A stretch of 7,433 bases of DNA from Methanomicrobiales archaeon (GTDB taxonomy: Archaea > Halobacteriota > Methanomicrobia > Methanomicrobiales > JACTUA01), in assembly GCA_028679035.1 (NCBI GenBank), contig JAJRCL010000138.1:1-7433 (forward strand), written 5' to 3'. Below, one piece after another: positions 1-5,940 of this stretch. Position 1 is the first letter of the stretch. Each line of letters opens with the position of its first letter. The position numbers and the translations under genes were made by a program. The notes below the pieces were generated by a model. That model searched no databases, was not told the origin of the DNA, and saw nothing but the letters and a program-made list of their open reading frames with translations.

Positions 1-861
1 CGCCTGGGCATTGAAACCAAGAGAGGCTGCACGGGCTGATCCCACGAGGTTCTTGCGATAGTTTACTTCGGCCATGGTGCGGGGATCGGTCTTGAATACG
101 TCCCGGATCAGGTAAGAATCGAGCTGCACACCTGCCACCACCGTCTTTCCCCTCCCGAGGATCGTATTGATTGCTGCCGGTTTTTTATCGGTGCACATAT
201 TTCCCGACAGCGCAACGAGGCGGGCACCGGTTGCTTCTTCAATGATCCCCGCCACTTTTTCACTCGCTATCGTCACCATGTTCATTCCCATCGCATCCTT
301 GGTGTCGAATTCCATCCGTACGAACACACTGGTTCCCGCAACAGAGGCACTGGCCCCAAGGAATTTCCCATGCGTTGTTGTTGCCTCGGCAGCCGATTGC
401 ATCTCGGGGATATGCTCCTGCACCCAGCGCACGGTTGCTGCAGCATGCGTAACGTCTTTGGCTGCAAACACCGGCGCCCGCGTCATACCGTCCCGCAAAA
501 TGGCTACCTGCGCTCCACCTGCACGGGAGACGGCGGAACACCCCCGGTTCACGGAGGCCACGAGCGCCCCTTCCGTTGTGGCGAGAGGGAGGTAAAAACT
601 GCCCCGCGCGTACTCTCCCCGTACTGCAAGAGGGCCGGCCACGCCGACCGGAACCTGCACCGTCCCGATCATGTTCTCGATATTCCGCTGCACTACCCGT
701 TCAATATCGATCGTGAAGGCACCGATGTGATGTAATCCGACACCCTGTTCCTTCTCAAGGAATTCCCGTCGTATCCGCACCGCGTCCTGCACGGGGAGCT
801 CCTTTTCCAGTGCGTGCAGCTTGAGCGCACCCGATTTTATCCGCTCAAAGTACCCATCCAT
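1..861 (-). CDS. hmgA: HMG-CoA reductase, N-terminal 287 codons (3' end outside window)
   Basis: Reduces (S)-HMG-CoA to mevalonate with two NADPH, the committed step of the mevalonate pathway supplying archaeal isoprenoid lipids; cytosolic. Read on the minus strand from ATG 861, the frame stays open to base 1. Seen: the substrate-binding segment ENMIGTVQVPVGVAGPL (residues 62-78), TTEGAL with the catalytic Glu (E97), DAMGMN (189-194) and SGNMCTDKKPAAIN (219-232), whose K226 matches the catalytic Lys. It then runs into the GFNA segment (282-285) before the edge. The family is about 400 residues, so roughly 120 C-terminal residues are missing, including the expected catalytic Asp (GQD motif) and His. 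There is no transmembrane N-terminus, as usual for archaeal enzymes. The start fits the family N-terminus (short helix before the ENMIG segment). No SD precedes it, so a leaderless transcript is likely. It lies near the thiolase/HMG-CoA synthase operon, separated from it by trm5 on the other strand. Confidence 0.95.
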   Translation of the reverse strand, partial: MDGYFERIKSGALKLHALEKELPVQDAVRIRREFLEKEQGVGLHHIGAFTIDIERVVQRNIENMIGTVQVPVGVAGPLAVRGEYARGSFYLPLATTEGALVASVNRGCSAVSRAGGAQVAILRDGMTRAPVFAAKDVTHAAATVRWVQEHIPEMQSAAEATTTHGKFLGASASVAGTSVFVRMEFDTKDAMGMNMVTIASEKVAGIIEEATGARLVALSGNMCTDKKPAAINTILGRGKTVVAGVQLDSYLIRDVFKTDPRTMAEVNYRKNLVGSARAASLGFNAQA

Positions 862-888
862 GCATAACTGTGGACGCAATAACTAAAG
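862..888. promoter_or_regulatory. Compact divergent promoter region between hmgA and trm5
   Basis: Only 27 bases separate the two divergent start codons. GCATAACT (862-869) lies about 24 bases before the trm5 ATG. On the minus strand TTTAGTTATTG (887-877) lies about 21 bases before the hmgA ATG. Neither start has an SD, so both messages are probably leaderless or nearly so, and the TFB sites (BRE) would then overlap. Both boxes are weak matches to an archaeal TATA box. Real promoters could instead lie within the opposing coding sequences. Confidence 0.4.
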
Positions 889-1806
889 ATGGGTGGTGAT
901 CCCCTGCAGCAGTGGGGAATCAAAGTCCACCGGTCCCGTGGCGAAACGGTGCGCCGTACCCTCCTTGGTGAAGGGGCGATTGACCCGGCACTCCGCCTTC
1001 GTACGGAAGGTGAGTACCTGATCCTGCCGCTTACCTCCTTTCGTGCGGGGGCAGAGCGATTCGATTTCGAAACCCTTCCCGCAACCGGGGAACTGATCCG
1101 GCACGAGCTGATCGGCGGGATCGCACTCGCGCAGGAACGCGATCCCGAAGGTGCATTACAGCTCCTCGGTTCGCGCCCGTCTCTGCATACCGTTCTTTTT
1201 GCACAGTCTGCGGTGGAGGGAAAATACCGCACGCGCCGGTTTGAGGTCCTCGCCGGGGAGCAGACGACAAAAACACGGTACCAGGAATACGGGCTGCGGT
1301 TTGACATCGACCTGGCCCAGGTGTATTTCTCCGCGCGGCTTTCCGAGGAACGGCAACGGATCCTCAGGGACAGTTCCTCCGGTGAACGGGTGCTCGATAT
1401 GTTTACCGGCGTGGGCCCCTTCGCGATCACGCTGTCCCGGAAAGCAACGGTCGTTGTTGCATGCGATATCAACCCCGCGGCGGTGGACCTGCTGATCCAC
1501 AATATCGCGCTCAACAAGCGGCGCAACGTCGTTTCGGTGCTTGCTGATGCCGCCCGCCTTCCCGGGATGGTCCGGGGATCGTTTGACCGGATCATCATGA
1601 ACCTGCCGATCGAATCTTCCGCTTACCTACCGGTAGCACGGACACTGTGCGCACTGGGCGGGACGATCCATTTCTACGCTTTGCAGGAACGAACCGGGGA
1701 GTACCTGCCGCTCATCAACGGACTGGGATGCAGTGAGGTTACCGAACGCGTTGTGCGGACGTATTCCCCCGGAAAATGGCATGCGGTGTACGATATCCAC
1801 ACCTGA
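889..1806 (+). CDS. trm5: tRNA (guanine37-N1)-methyltransferase, Trm5 family
   Basis: Transfers methyl from S-adenosylmethionine to N1 of G37, next to the anticodon, preventing +1 frameshifting. The 305-residue protein aligns from memory along its whole length with the structurally known Methanocaldococcus jannaschii Trm5b (336 residues). Seen: an N-terminal D1-like domain (about 10-50, IKVHRSRGETVRR), then a middle domain with YRTRRFEVLAGE (113-124) and QVYFSARLSEER (144-155). Y146, R150 and E154 sit where Trm5b has Y177, R181 and the proposed general base E185. The Rossmann domain has motif I DMFTGVGPF (170-178), ACDINP (191-196) and catalytic IIMNLP (235-240, N238 and P240). The Lys that usually follows NLP is Ile here. 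An in-frame TAA at 880 excludes an earlier start, and ATG 889 has no SD. It converges on the DUF35 gene, with 43 bases between the two stop codons. A Tyw2-like paralogue is less likely given the NLP motif. Confidence 0.92.
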   Translation: MGGDPLQQWGIKVHRSRGETVRRTLLGEGAIDPALRLRTEGEYLILPLTSFRAGAERFDFETLPATGELIRHELIGGIALAQERDPEGALQLLGSRPSLHTVLFAQSAVEGKYRTRRFEVLAGEQTTKTRYQEYGLRFDIDLAQVYFSARLSEERQRILRDSSSGERVLDMFTGVGPFAITLSRKATVVVACDINPAAVDLLIHNIALNKRRNVVSVLADAARLPGMVRGSFDRIIMNLPIESSAYLPVARTLCALGGTIHFYALQERTGEYLPLINGLGCSEVTERVVRTYSPGKWHAVYDIHT

Positions 1807-1840
1807 TGCATCCCTGTCACGGGAAAATCACCGGGTAGGG

Positions 1841-1846
1841 AAAAAA
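1841..1846 (-). terminator. T-tract terminator after the DUF35 gene
   Basis: Read on the minus strand, a run of six T (bases 1846-1841) begins four bases after the DUF35 stop codon. Archaeal RNA polymerase commonly terminates at such oligo-T runs without a hairpin. This would end the mevalonate operon before it runs antisense into trm5. There is no strong stem beside it, so the call rests on the T-run and its position in a convergent gap. Confidence 0.4.
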
Positions 1847-1849
1847 GAG

Positions 1850-2239
1850 TTACCGGGCAACAAATTTTGTCCCGTAGTGGATGATCCCGCTCTCGCCATC
1901 GGTCGCGATGCGACGGAATACCCTTTTTACCGGCATCCCTATTTTGATATCATCCGGTGGAATGGCGATCTGGGCGGTCATCCGCGGACCTTCGTCCAGC
2001 TCCACTATCGCAAGGACATACGGCGTTGTGAATTCGAACTGGTCGCTCGCCGATCGGATTACCGTATAGGAGATGACCTTCCCAGTCCCCTTAAAGTGAT
2101 GTTCGACGATGGTCCCTTCACGCCGGCAGTGCGGGCAGAATGTGCGTGGCGGGAAGAAAAACTGCCCGCAGCGTTCGCATCGTGTTCCCACCAGGTTGTA
2201 CCGCTGGGGAATCTTTCGCCAGAATCCTGCAACTGACAT
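1850..2239 (-). CDS. DUF35 zinc-ribbon/OB-fold protein, thiolase-HMG-CoA synthase scaffold
   Basis: A 129-residue protein with two parts. An N-terminal rubredoxin-like zinc ribbon has four Cys in two CxxC pairs (C21, C24, C35, C38). A C-terminal OB-fold runs from about residue 45 to 125 (GTGKVISYTVI at 51-61, PYVLAIVEL at 73-81). In the archaeon Methanothermococcus thermolithotrophicus this protein bridges acetoacetyl-CoA thiolase and HMG-CoA synthase and provides a shared CoA-binding site, so acetoacetyl-CoA passes between them. That role is inferred here from family and operon order. Its ATG shares one base with the thiolase stop (TAATG), which favours translational coupling and balanced subunit supply. 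A G-run (GGGGGC) about 7 bases upstream may act as a weak SD. It is last in the operon and is followed by a T-tract. DUF35 proteins also partner other thiolase-like enzymes, but the neighbours here make the mevalonate role the best fit. Confidence 0.9.
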   Translation of the reverse strand: MSVAGFWRKIPQRYNLVGTRCERCGQFFFPPRTFCPHCRREGTIVEHHFKGTGKVISYTVIRSASDQFEFTTPYVLAIVELDEGPRMTAQIAIPPDDIKIGMPVKRVFRRIATDGESGIIHYGTKFVAR

Positions 2240-3405
2240 TAGTATGCCCCCAGGATGTGTACGACCACCGTGGCACCGGTGCCGCCAACATTATGCGCCA
2301 TACCGATTTTCGTGTCGACCTGCCGTTTGCCCGCTTCTCCACGGATCTGCTGCACGATTTCGTAGATCTGCTTGATTCCGGTCGCTCCGACGGGATGCCC
2401 GCACGCTTTCAGCCCGCCGCTCGTATTCACTGGCAGCCTGCCACCGATAGCGGTGATACCTTCTTCGGTCACCCTCCCGGCCTCCCCTTTGGCACAGAAG
2501 CCCAGGTCTTCAATGGCACAGAGCTCTGCGATGGTAAAACAGTCGTGCACCTCAACGATGTCGATGTCCCGGTGCTGGAGCCGGGCCTGCCCCAGGGCCC
2601 GCCTGCCCGCCTCAACCGTCGCATCAAGGGTGCTGATGTCCCGCCGGTCGTGCAGTGCGATGGTATCGCTTGCCTGTGCGCTGGCAAGAACCCGTACCGG
2701 GCAGTCCGTGAATTCGCGTGCCCTCTCGAGAGGGGCGACCACGACCGCGGCTGCGCCGTCGGTGATCGGAGAACAGTCGAACAACCGGAGAGGGTCTGCC
2801 ACAAGGGAGGACTTCATGACCGTTTCGACGGTTATCTCCTGCTGGAACTGGGCGATCGGGTTCCGTGCCCCGTTGTAATGGTTTTTCACCGCAACCTGGG
2901 CAAGCTGCTCCCTGGTGAGCCCATAGCGGTTGATGTAGTCCGTCGCCATCATTGCGTAGAGTCCCGGGAAGGTCGCCCCGGCAAACCCTTCCCATTCGCG
3001 GTCTGCGGCGCCGGTCAGGGTGTCCACGCTTGTACCGGTCCCGACGTCTGTCATCTTCTCAACACCTGCGGCAACGACGATATCTTCCATCCCGCTCATG
3101 ACATCGATAACTGCCTGCCGGAAGGCAAGACCTCCCGATGCGCAGGCCGCCTCTACCCGCGTTGACGGGATGTGGTGCGAGGCCGCAAGACCGGCATAAT
3201 CGGCGATAAGTGCGCCGATGTGCTCCTGGCCAATAAATCTCCCCGCACTCATATTTCCAACGTACAGCGCGTCGATCTGTTCCCCCGCGAGCCCCGCGTC
3301 ATCGAGCGCCAGAGCCCCTGCTTCCACGAAGAGGTCCCGGAACGATGCTCCCCATTTCTCGCCGAACGTGGTACATCCCACGCCGATTACTGCAACATCC
3401 CTCAT
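2239..3405 (-). CDS. Acetoacetyl-CoA thiolase (archaeal acetyl-CoA C-acetyltransferase)
   Basis: Condenses two acetyl-CoA to acetoacetyl-CoA, the first and thermodynamically unfavourable step of the mevalonate pathway. At 388 residues it is full length for the archaeal SCP2-type thiolase group. Seen: nucleophilic Cys in VEAACASGG (C88), VEVHDCF (285-291, H287), and the C-terminal GGLKACGHPVGATG motif (330-343, H337 with C335 nearby). A second glycine-rich stretch, NVGGTGA, is at 372-378. The unfavourable equilibrium is thought to be overcome by handing product directly to HMG-CoA synthase in a complex with the DUF35 protein. The ATG overlaps the upstream HMG-CoA synthase stop by four bases (ATGA), and no SD is visible, so translation probably depends on reinitiation. 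Automatic pipelines often label this family lipid-transfer protein or generic thiolase; the flanking genes settle the pathway. Confidence 0.93.
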   Translation of the reverse strand: MRDVAVIGVGCTTFGEKWGASFRDLFVEAGALALDDAGLAGEQIDALYVGNMSAGRFIGQEHIGALIADYAGLAASHHIPSTRVEAACASGGLAFRQAVIDVMSGMEDIVVAAGVEKMTDVGTGTSVDTLTGAADREWEGFAGATFPGLYAMMATDYINRYGLTREQLAQVAVKNHYNGARNPIAQFQQEITVETVMKSSLVADPLRLFDCSPITDGAAAVVVAPLERAREFTDCPVRVLASAQASDTIALHDRRDISTLDATVEAGRRALGQARLQHRDIDIVEVHDCFTIAELCAIEDLGFCAKGEAGRVTEEGITAIGGRLPVNTSGGLKACGHPVGATGIKQIYEIVQQIRGEAGKRQVDTKIGMAHNVGGTGATVVVHILGAY

Positions 3406-4454
3406 TTCTGCATCACGAGTTTTCCCTTGTGTTTGGCATACCGTGCATAATCGACATAGATCGGATCGGCGAGCAGGTTTTGAACGGAAGGTGCTGCCGT
3501 ACGGTTGAAAACGTCGGACTCGATCGCATCGGTCACTTCGATATCGAAGGCATCGCTCCCGGCACCGGACCCGAACGAGGCCACAAAAATGCGGTCCCCG
3601 CTTTCTGCGACATCCAGTGTCGCCGCAAGGCCGATCATTGCTGCCCCGCTGTACGTATTCCCCAGATACGGGACGACAAGACCGGGGTGAATCTGTTCTG
3701 CGGTGAATCCAAGGATTTGCGCTGCCCTTCGCGGGAATTTCGCATTCGGCTGATGGAACACCGCATAATCATAGTCTTTCGCGGTCTTTCCCATCTGGGA
3801 GAGCAGCATCTCGGATGCACCCTGGATATGCTTGAAATACCCGGGATCGCCCGTGAATCTGCCCCCGTGGCGCGGGTAGCCCTGCCCTTCGCGCCGCCAG
3901 AAATCCGGCGTATCGGTGGTAAAGGAACAGGTGCGGTGGATCAGGGCGATGGGATCGTCCCTCCCGATCAGGAAGGCCGCCCCCCCTGCAGCCGCTGTAT
4001 ATTCAAGGGCATCTCCCGGTGCTCCCTGCGCCACATCGGAACCGATCGCAAGGCCGTACGTGATCATCCCTGACTGAACCATTCCCATACAGGTCTGGAT
4101 CCCGGCGGTCCCTGCTTTGCAGGCAAACTCGAAGTCTGCTGCCGTCATATTCGGGGTCGCCCCGATCGCCTGCCCGACCGTGCAGGCCGTTGGCTTGACC
4201 GCGTAGGGATGCGACTCGCTCCCCACGTATACCGCTTCTATGAGGGCGGGATCAATCATACGCCGCTGCAGGGCATTCCGGGCGGCTTCCACGGCAATTG
4301 TTGCGGTGTCTTCATCGATGTCCGGAAGGGATTTTTCAAAAACACCAAGGCCGTTCACAATGTCCTCTGCGTTTGCACCCCAGACTCGTGCAATTTCTTC
4401 GACTTTGATACGGAATCTCGGGATATACGACCCGTACGTAATTATACCGACCAT
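3402..4454 (-). CDS. Hydroxymethylglutaryl-CoA synthase (archaeal type)
   Basis: Condenses acetyl-CoA with acetoacetyl-CoA to HMG-CoA, the second step of the mevalonate pathway; cytosolic. At 350 residues it has the length of the archaeal enzyme and is shorter than bacterial MvaS or eukaryotic forms. The catalytic triad is visible: Glu in YVGSESHPYAVKP (E80), acyl-accepting Cys in EFACKAGTAG (C112) and His in VFHQPNAKFP (H234). A GNTYSGA loop follows at 265-271 and SFGSGAGSDAF at 293-303. A good SD, GGGAGG, lies just upstream. The start falls inside the end of the regulator gene (13-base overlap), and the stop overlaps the thiolase start by four bases. The order regulator, synthase, thiolase, DUF35 is the expected euryarchaeal arrangement, with the last three products likely forming one complex. 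No key residue is missing. Confidence 0.95.
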   Translation of the reverse strand: MVGIITYGSYIPRFRIKVEEIARVWGANAEDIVNGLGVFEKSLPDIDEDTATIAVEAARNALQRRMIDPALIEAVYVGSESHPYAVKPTACTVGQAIGATPNMTAADFEFACKAGTAGIQTCMGMVQSGMITYGLAIGSDVAQGAPGDALEYTAAAGGAAFLIGRDDPIALIHRTCSFTTDTPDFWRREGQGYPRHGGRFTGDPGYFKHIQGASEMLLSQMGKTAKDYDYAVFHQPNAKFPRRAAQILGFTAEQIHPGLVVPYLGNTYSGAAMIGLAATLDVAESGDRIFVASFGSGAGSDAFDIEVTDAIESDVFNRTAAPSVQNLLADPIYVDYARYAKHKGKLVMQK

Positions 4455-5158
4455 TGTTCCTCCCGCAGTTTGTTGATAATCTGTTCGACTGGCATCATGG
4501 TGCAGAGCACGGTGATCCGGTCCCGCTCCGCAAGAAGCGGCACAAGCGGATCGACGTGCTCACCAGTGATCCCCTGCAGGACCACACACCGCGGCTTGAA
4601 CGGGGTCACCCGTATCGCCACCATAGGAGATTTTCCCAGACTCACGTCGGCAAAGATCAGAGCCCTTTCCGTCGACCACCCATACAGCCGGTTGAACTCG
4701 TTCGAAGAGAGGTTCAGAATTGCATTCAGGCTGTTGATCACCGTATAGCCGAAAATGGACTGGTCCAGTGACCCGTGGATGAGCGAACACCCGATCGCAT
4801 CAGAAAAATTCCGAAGCGGGACCGGATTGCCATAATCGTGGATGTCGTAAATGATGTCATCTTCCACACCGGTGTTCGCGATCGTGGCAAATTTCTGGAT
4901 ACATTTACCTCCGGACTCTTCGTCCACCGTGAGGATCGTATCGACGATCTTGCCCACAACCGCGGTTCCGGGACTCTTGCGCCTTCCACCTTCATAGTCG
5001 CTGATAACCGATGGGGAAACTCCCAGGCGCTCGGCAAGGACATTTGCGGGAATGTCGAAACACATCCGCCACTTCTTCAATGCCTGTCCTGGTGCGTCGG
5101 AAAGAGTGATTTCTCCGGCCATCTTCTCAGCGAGCTGGTGGCGTAGTCCGGACTTCAT
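4442..5158 (-). CDS. XRE-family HTH transcriptional regulator heading the mevalonate operon
   Basis: A 238-residue protein that resembles the archaeal COG1709 group of predicted regulators, often found beside HMG-CoA synthase in euryarchaea (from memory, not searched). Seen: a Cro/CI-type helix-turn-helix at about 26-76, with LAERLGVSPSVISDYEGGRR (41-60) covering the helix, turn and recognition helix. An acidic linker follows (98-108), then a C-terminal domain (about 110-235) of mixed strands and helices with no motif I can name; it is the likely sensor or dimerisation part. Being first gene in a transcript with the acetyl-CoA-to-HMG-CoA enzymes, it probably regulates that operon and itself, but ligand and sign of regulation are unknown. 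ATG 5158 has no convincing SD. A weak TATA-like CATA on the minus strand (5184-5181) lies about 25 bases upstream, so a leaderless message is plausible. It diverges from ribK. Confidence 0.85.
   Translation of the reverse strand: MKSGLRHQLAEKMAGEITLSDAPGQALKKWRMCFDIPANVLAERLGVSPSVISDYEGGRRKSPGTAVVGKIVDTILTVDEESGGKCIQKFATIANTGVEDDIIYDIHDYGNPVPLRNFSDAIGCSLIHGSLDQSIFGYTVINSLNAILNLSSNEFNRLYGWSTERALIFADVSLGKSPMVAIRVTPFKPRCVVLQGITGEHVDPLVPLLAERDRITVLCTMMPVEQIINKLREEQWSV
4459..4464 (-). promoter_or_regulatory. Strong ribosome binding site for HMG-CoA synthase inside the regulator gene
   Basis: Minus-strand GGGAGG ends four bases before the HMG-CoA synthase ATG and lies within the last codons of the upstream regulator. 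It is the clearest SD in the operon; the following thiolase gene has none. It fixes the synthase start at 4454 and suggests that the enzyme genes can be loaded with ribosomes independently of regulator translation. Confidence 0.7.
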
Positions 5159-5197
5159 ATTGGCATCTCAGGTCTACTCGTATGTTGAAAAAAGTAA

Positions 5198-5211
5198 CGA
5201 ATCGCGGTTCG
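5198..5211. promoter_or_regulatory. Imperfect 14-base inverted repeat between the operon regulator and ribK
   Basis: CGAATCGCGGTTCG is a palindrome except for one symmetric pair (T and G at positions 5 and 10). It lies about 14 bases upstream of the weak TATA-like element of the minus-strand regulator and about 30 bases upstream of the ribK TATA box. A symmetrical site of this size suits a dimeric helix-turn-helix protein such as the XRE regulator. Function is inferred from symmetry and position only. A 14-base site with one mismatched pair in a short intergenic region could still be chance. Confidence 0.35.
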
Positions 5212-5230
5212 ACATTTCACGAATTTTCTC

Positions 5231-5250
5231 GGTTTCATAACCCATAAATA
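5231..5250 (+). promoter_or_regulatory. ribK promoter: TATA box with adjoining GGTT/AACC inverted repeat
   Basis: CATAAATA (5243-5250) is a good archaeal TATA box centred about 28 bases before ATG 5275, so transcription should start at or just before that codon. Directly upstream, on the expected TFB-recognition (BRE) position, is GGTT-TCAT-AACC (5231-5242), a perfect 4+4 inverted repeat. A protein bound there would block TFB, so it is a candidate operator for RibK's own DNA-binding domain or for the divergent regulator. The promoter is well supported by spacing; the operator role is a guess. Confidence 0.5.
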
Positions 5251-5274
5251 GTATGCATCCCAATTATGATATAC

Positions 5275-5940
5275 ATGTTGGTTCCTGAAGACCTCCAATG
5301 CCTCAAGGCAATTGCACTCTTAGGAGGGCACCGGGAACCGGTCTGGATTTCGTCGCAGTCGATAGGAAAAAGCCTTTCGATAAGCCCGCAGACCGCGTCA
5401 CGCAGGCTGAAATCCCTTGAGGAGGCTCTCCTTATCTCCCGTGTCATACGTGCGGACGGCCAGTTTGTCACGGTCACGGAAAATGGAGAACGCGAACTCC
5501 GGGTTGAGTATACCGACTATGCCCGCATTTTTGAAAGACATGGTCGTTACAGTCTCCAGGGAGCGGTCATCAGCGGACTGGGGGAAGGGAGATACTATAT
5601 GAGTCTCCCGGACTACCGCAGGCAGTTTGCCCGGCACCTTGGGTTTGAGCCGTATCCCGGTACCCTGAACCTTCGCTTGTCACCCCATAGTGCGCAGGTC
5701 AAAAAAAGACTTGAAGGGCTGCCATGGATCGATATTCAGGGCTTTTCCACCGATAACCGGACCTTCGGCGCCGCGAAGGCATTGCCATGCCGGATCCAGG
5801 ACGTGCCGTGTGCAATTGTCGTGCCGGGCAGGTCGCATTACCCGGATGATGTTATTGAGGTCATTTCCCCCATCGGTCTGCGGGAACGGTTCGGCCTGAA
5901 TGACCGTGATCTGGTCACCATCGAGGTGGATTATGCTTAA
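5275..5940 (+). CDS. ribK: CTP-dependent riboflavin kinase with N-terminal winged helix (RbkR-like)
   Basis: Phosphorylates riboflavin to FMN using CTP, unlike the ATP-using bacterial RibF. From ATG 5275 it is 221 residues. Residues 1 to about 80 form a winged helix-turn-helix (SISPQTASRRLKSLEEALL, 35-53, is the recognition region, followed by the VTVTENG wing). Residues about 92-221 are the kinase: GLGEGRYY (101-108), PGTLNLRL (128-135, with the Asn thought to bind metal), and a C-terminal ISPIGLRERF segment (197-206). This fusion is the architecture of RbkR, described as a bifunctional archaeal kinase and riboflavin-gene regulator. An alternative ATG lies in frame at 5266 and adds three residues. 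I prefer 5275 because the TATA box places the transcript start there and MLVPEDL resembles relatives. Its 3' end overlaps ribB by eight bases. It may repress its own promoter. Confidence 0.93.
   Translation: MLVPEDLQCLKAIALLGGHREPVWISSQSIGKSLSISPQTASRRLKSLEEALLISRVIRADGQFVTVTENGERELRVEYTDYARIFERHGRYSLQGAVISGLGEGRYYMSLPDYRRQFARHLGFEPYPGTLNLRLSPHSAQVKKRLEGLPWIDIQGFSTDNRTFGAAKALPCRIQDVPCAIVVPGRSHYPDDVIEVISPIGLRERFGLNDRDLVTIEVDYA
5923..5928 (+). promoter_or_regulatory. Ribosome binding site deciding the ribB start
   Basis: GAGGTG inside the last codons of ribK ends four bases before ATG 5933. It supports this ATG over the earlier in-frame ATG at 5900, which would add an 11-residue extension, encoded within ribK, that does not look like the family. 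Confidence 0.6.

Noticed and set aside
167..735. Plus-strand open frames at 167-595 and 370-735
   Set aside because: Both are antisense to the HMG-CoA reductase frame, which is open without interruption from 861 to 1 and carries the family motifs.
837..1598. A 253-codon open frame on the minus strand
   Set aside because: It is antisense to trm5 and Arg/Ser-rich with no family pattern. It would also conflict with the hmgA start at 861.
2140..3165. A 341-codon open frame on the plus strand
   Set aside because: It lies antisense to the thiolase, whose catalytic motifs are unmistakable. The frame shows no recognisable motif and is the expected shadow in G/C-rich coding DNA.
3345..4073. A 242-codon open frame on the plus strand
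   Set aside because: It is antisense to HMG-CoA synthase, which has full catalytic residues; the composition is shadow-like.
5202..5209. TCGCGGTT shared with bases 7392-7399
   Set aside because: A single 8-base match within 7.4 kb is expected by chance and is not accompanied by a longer repeat.
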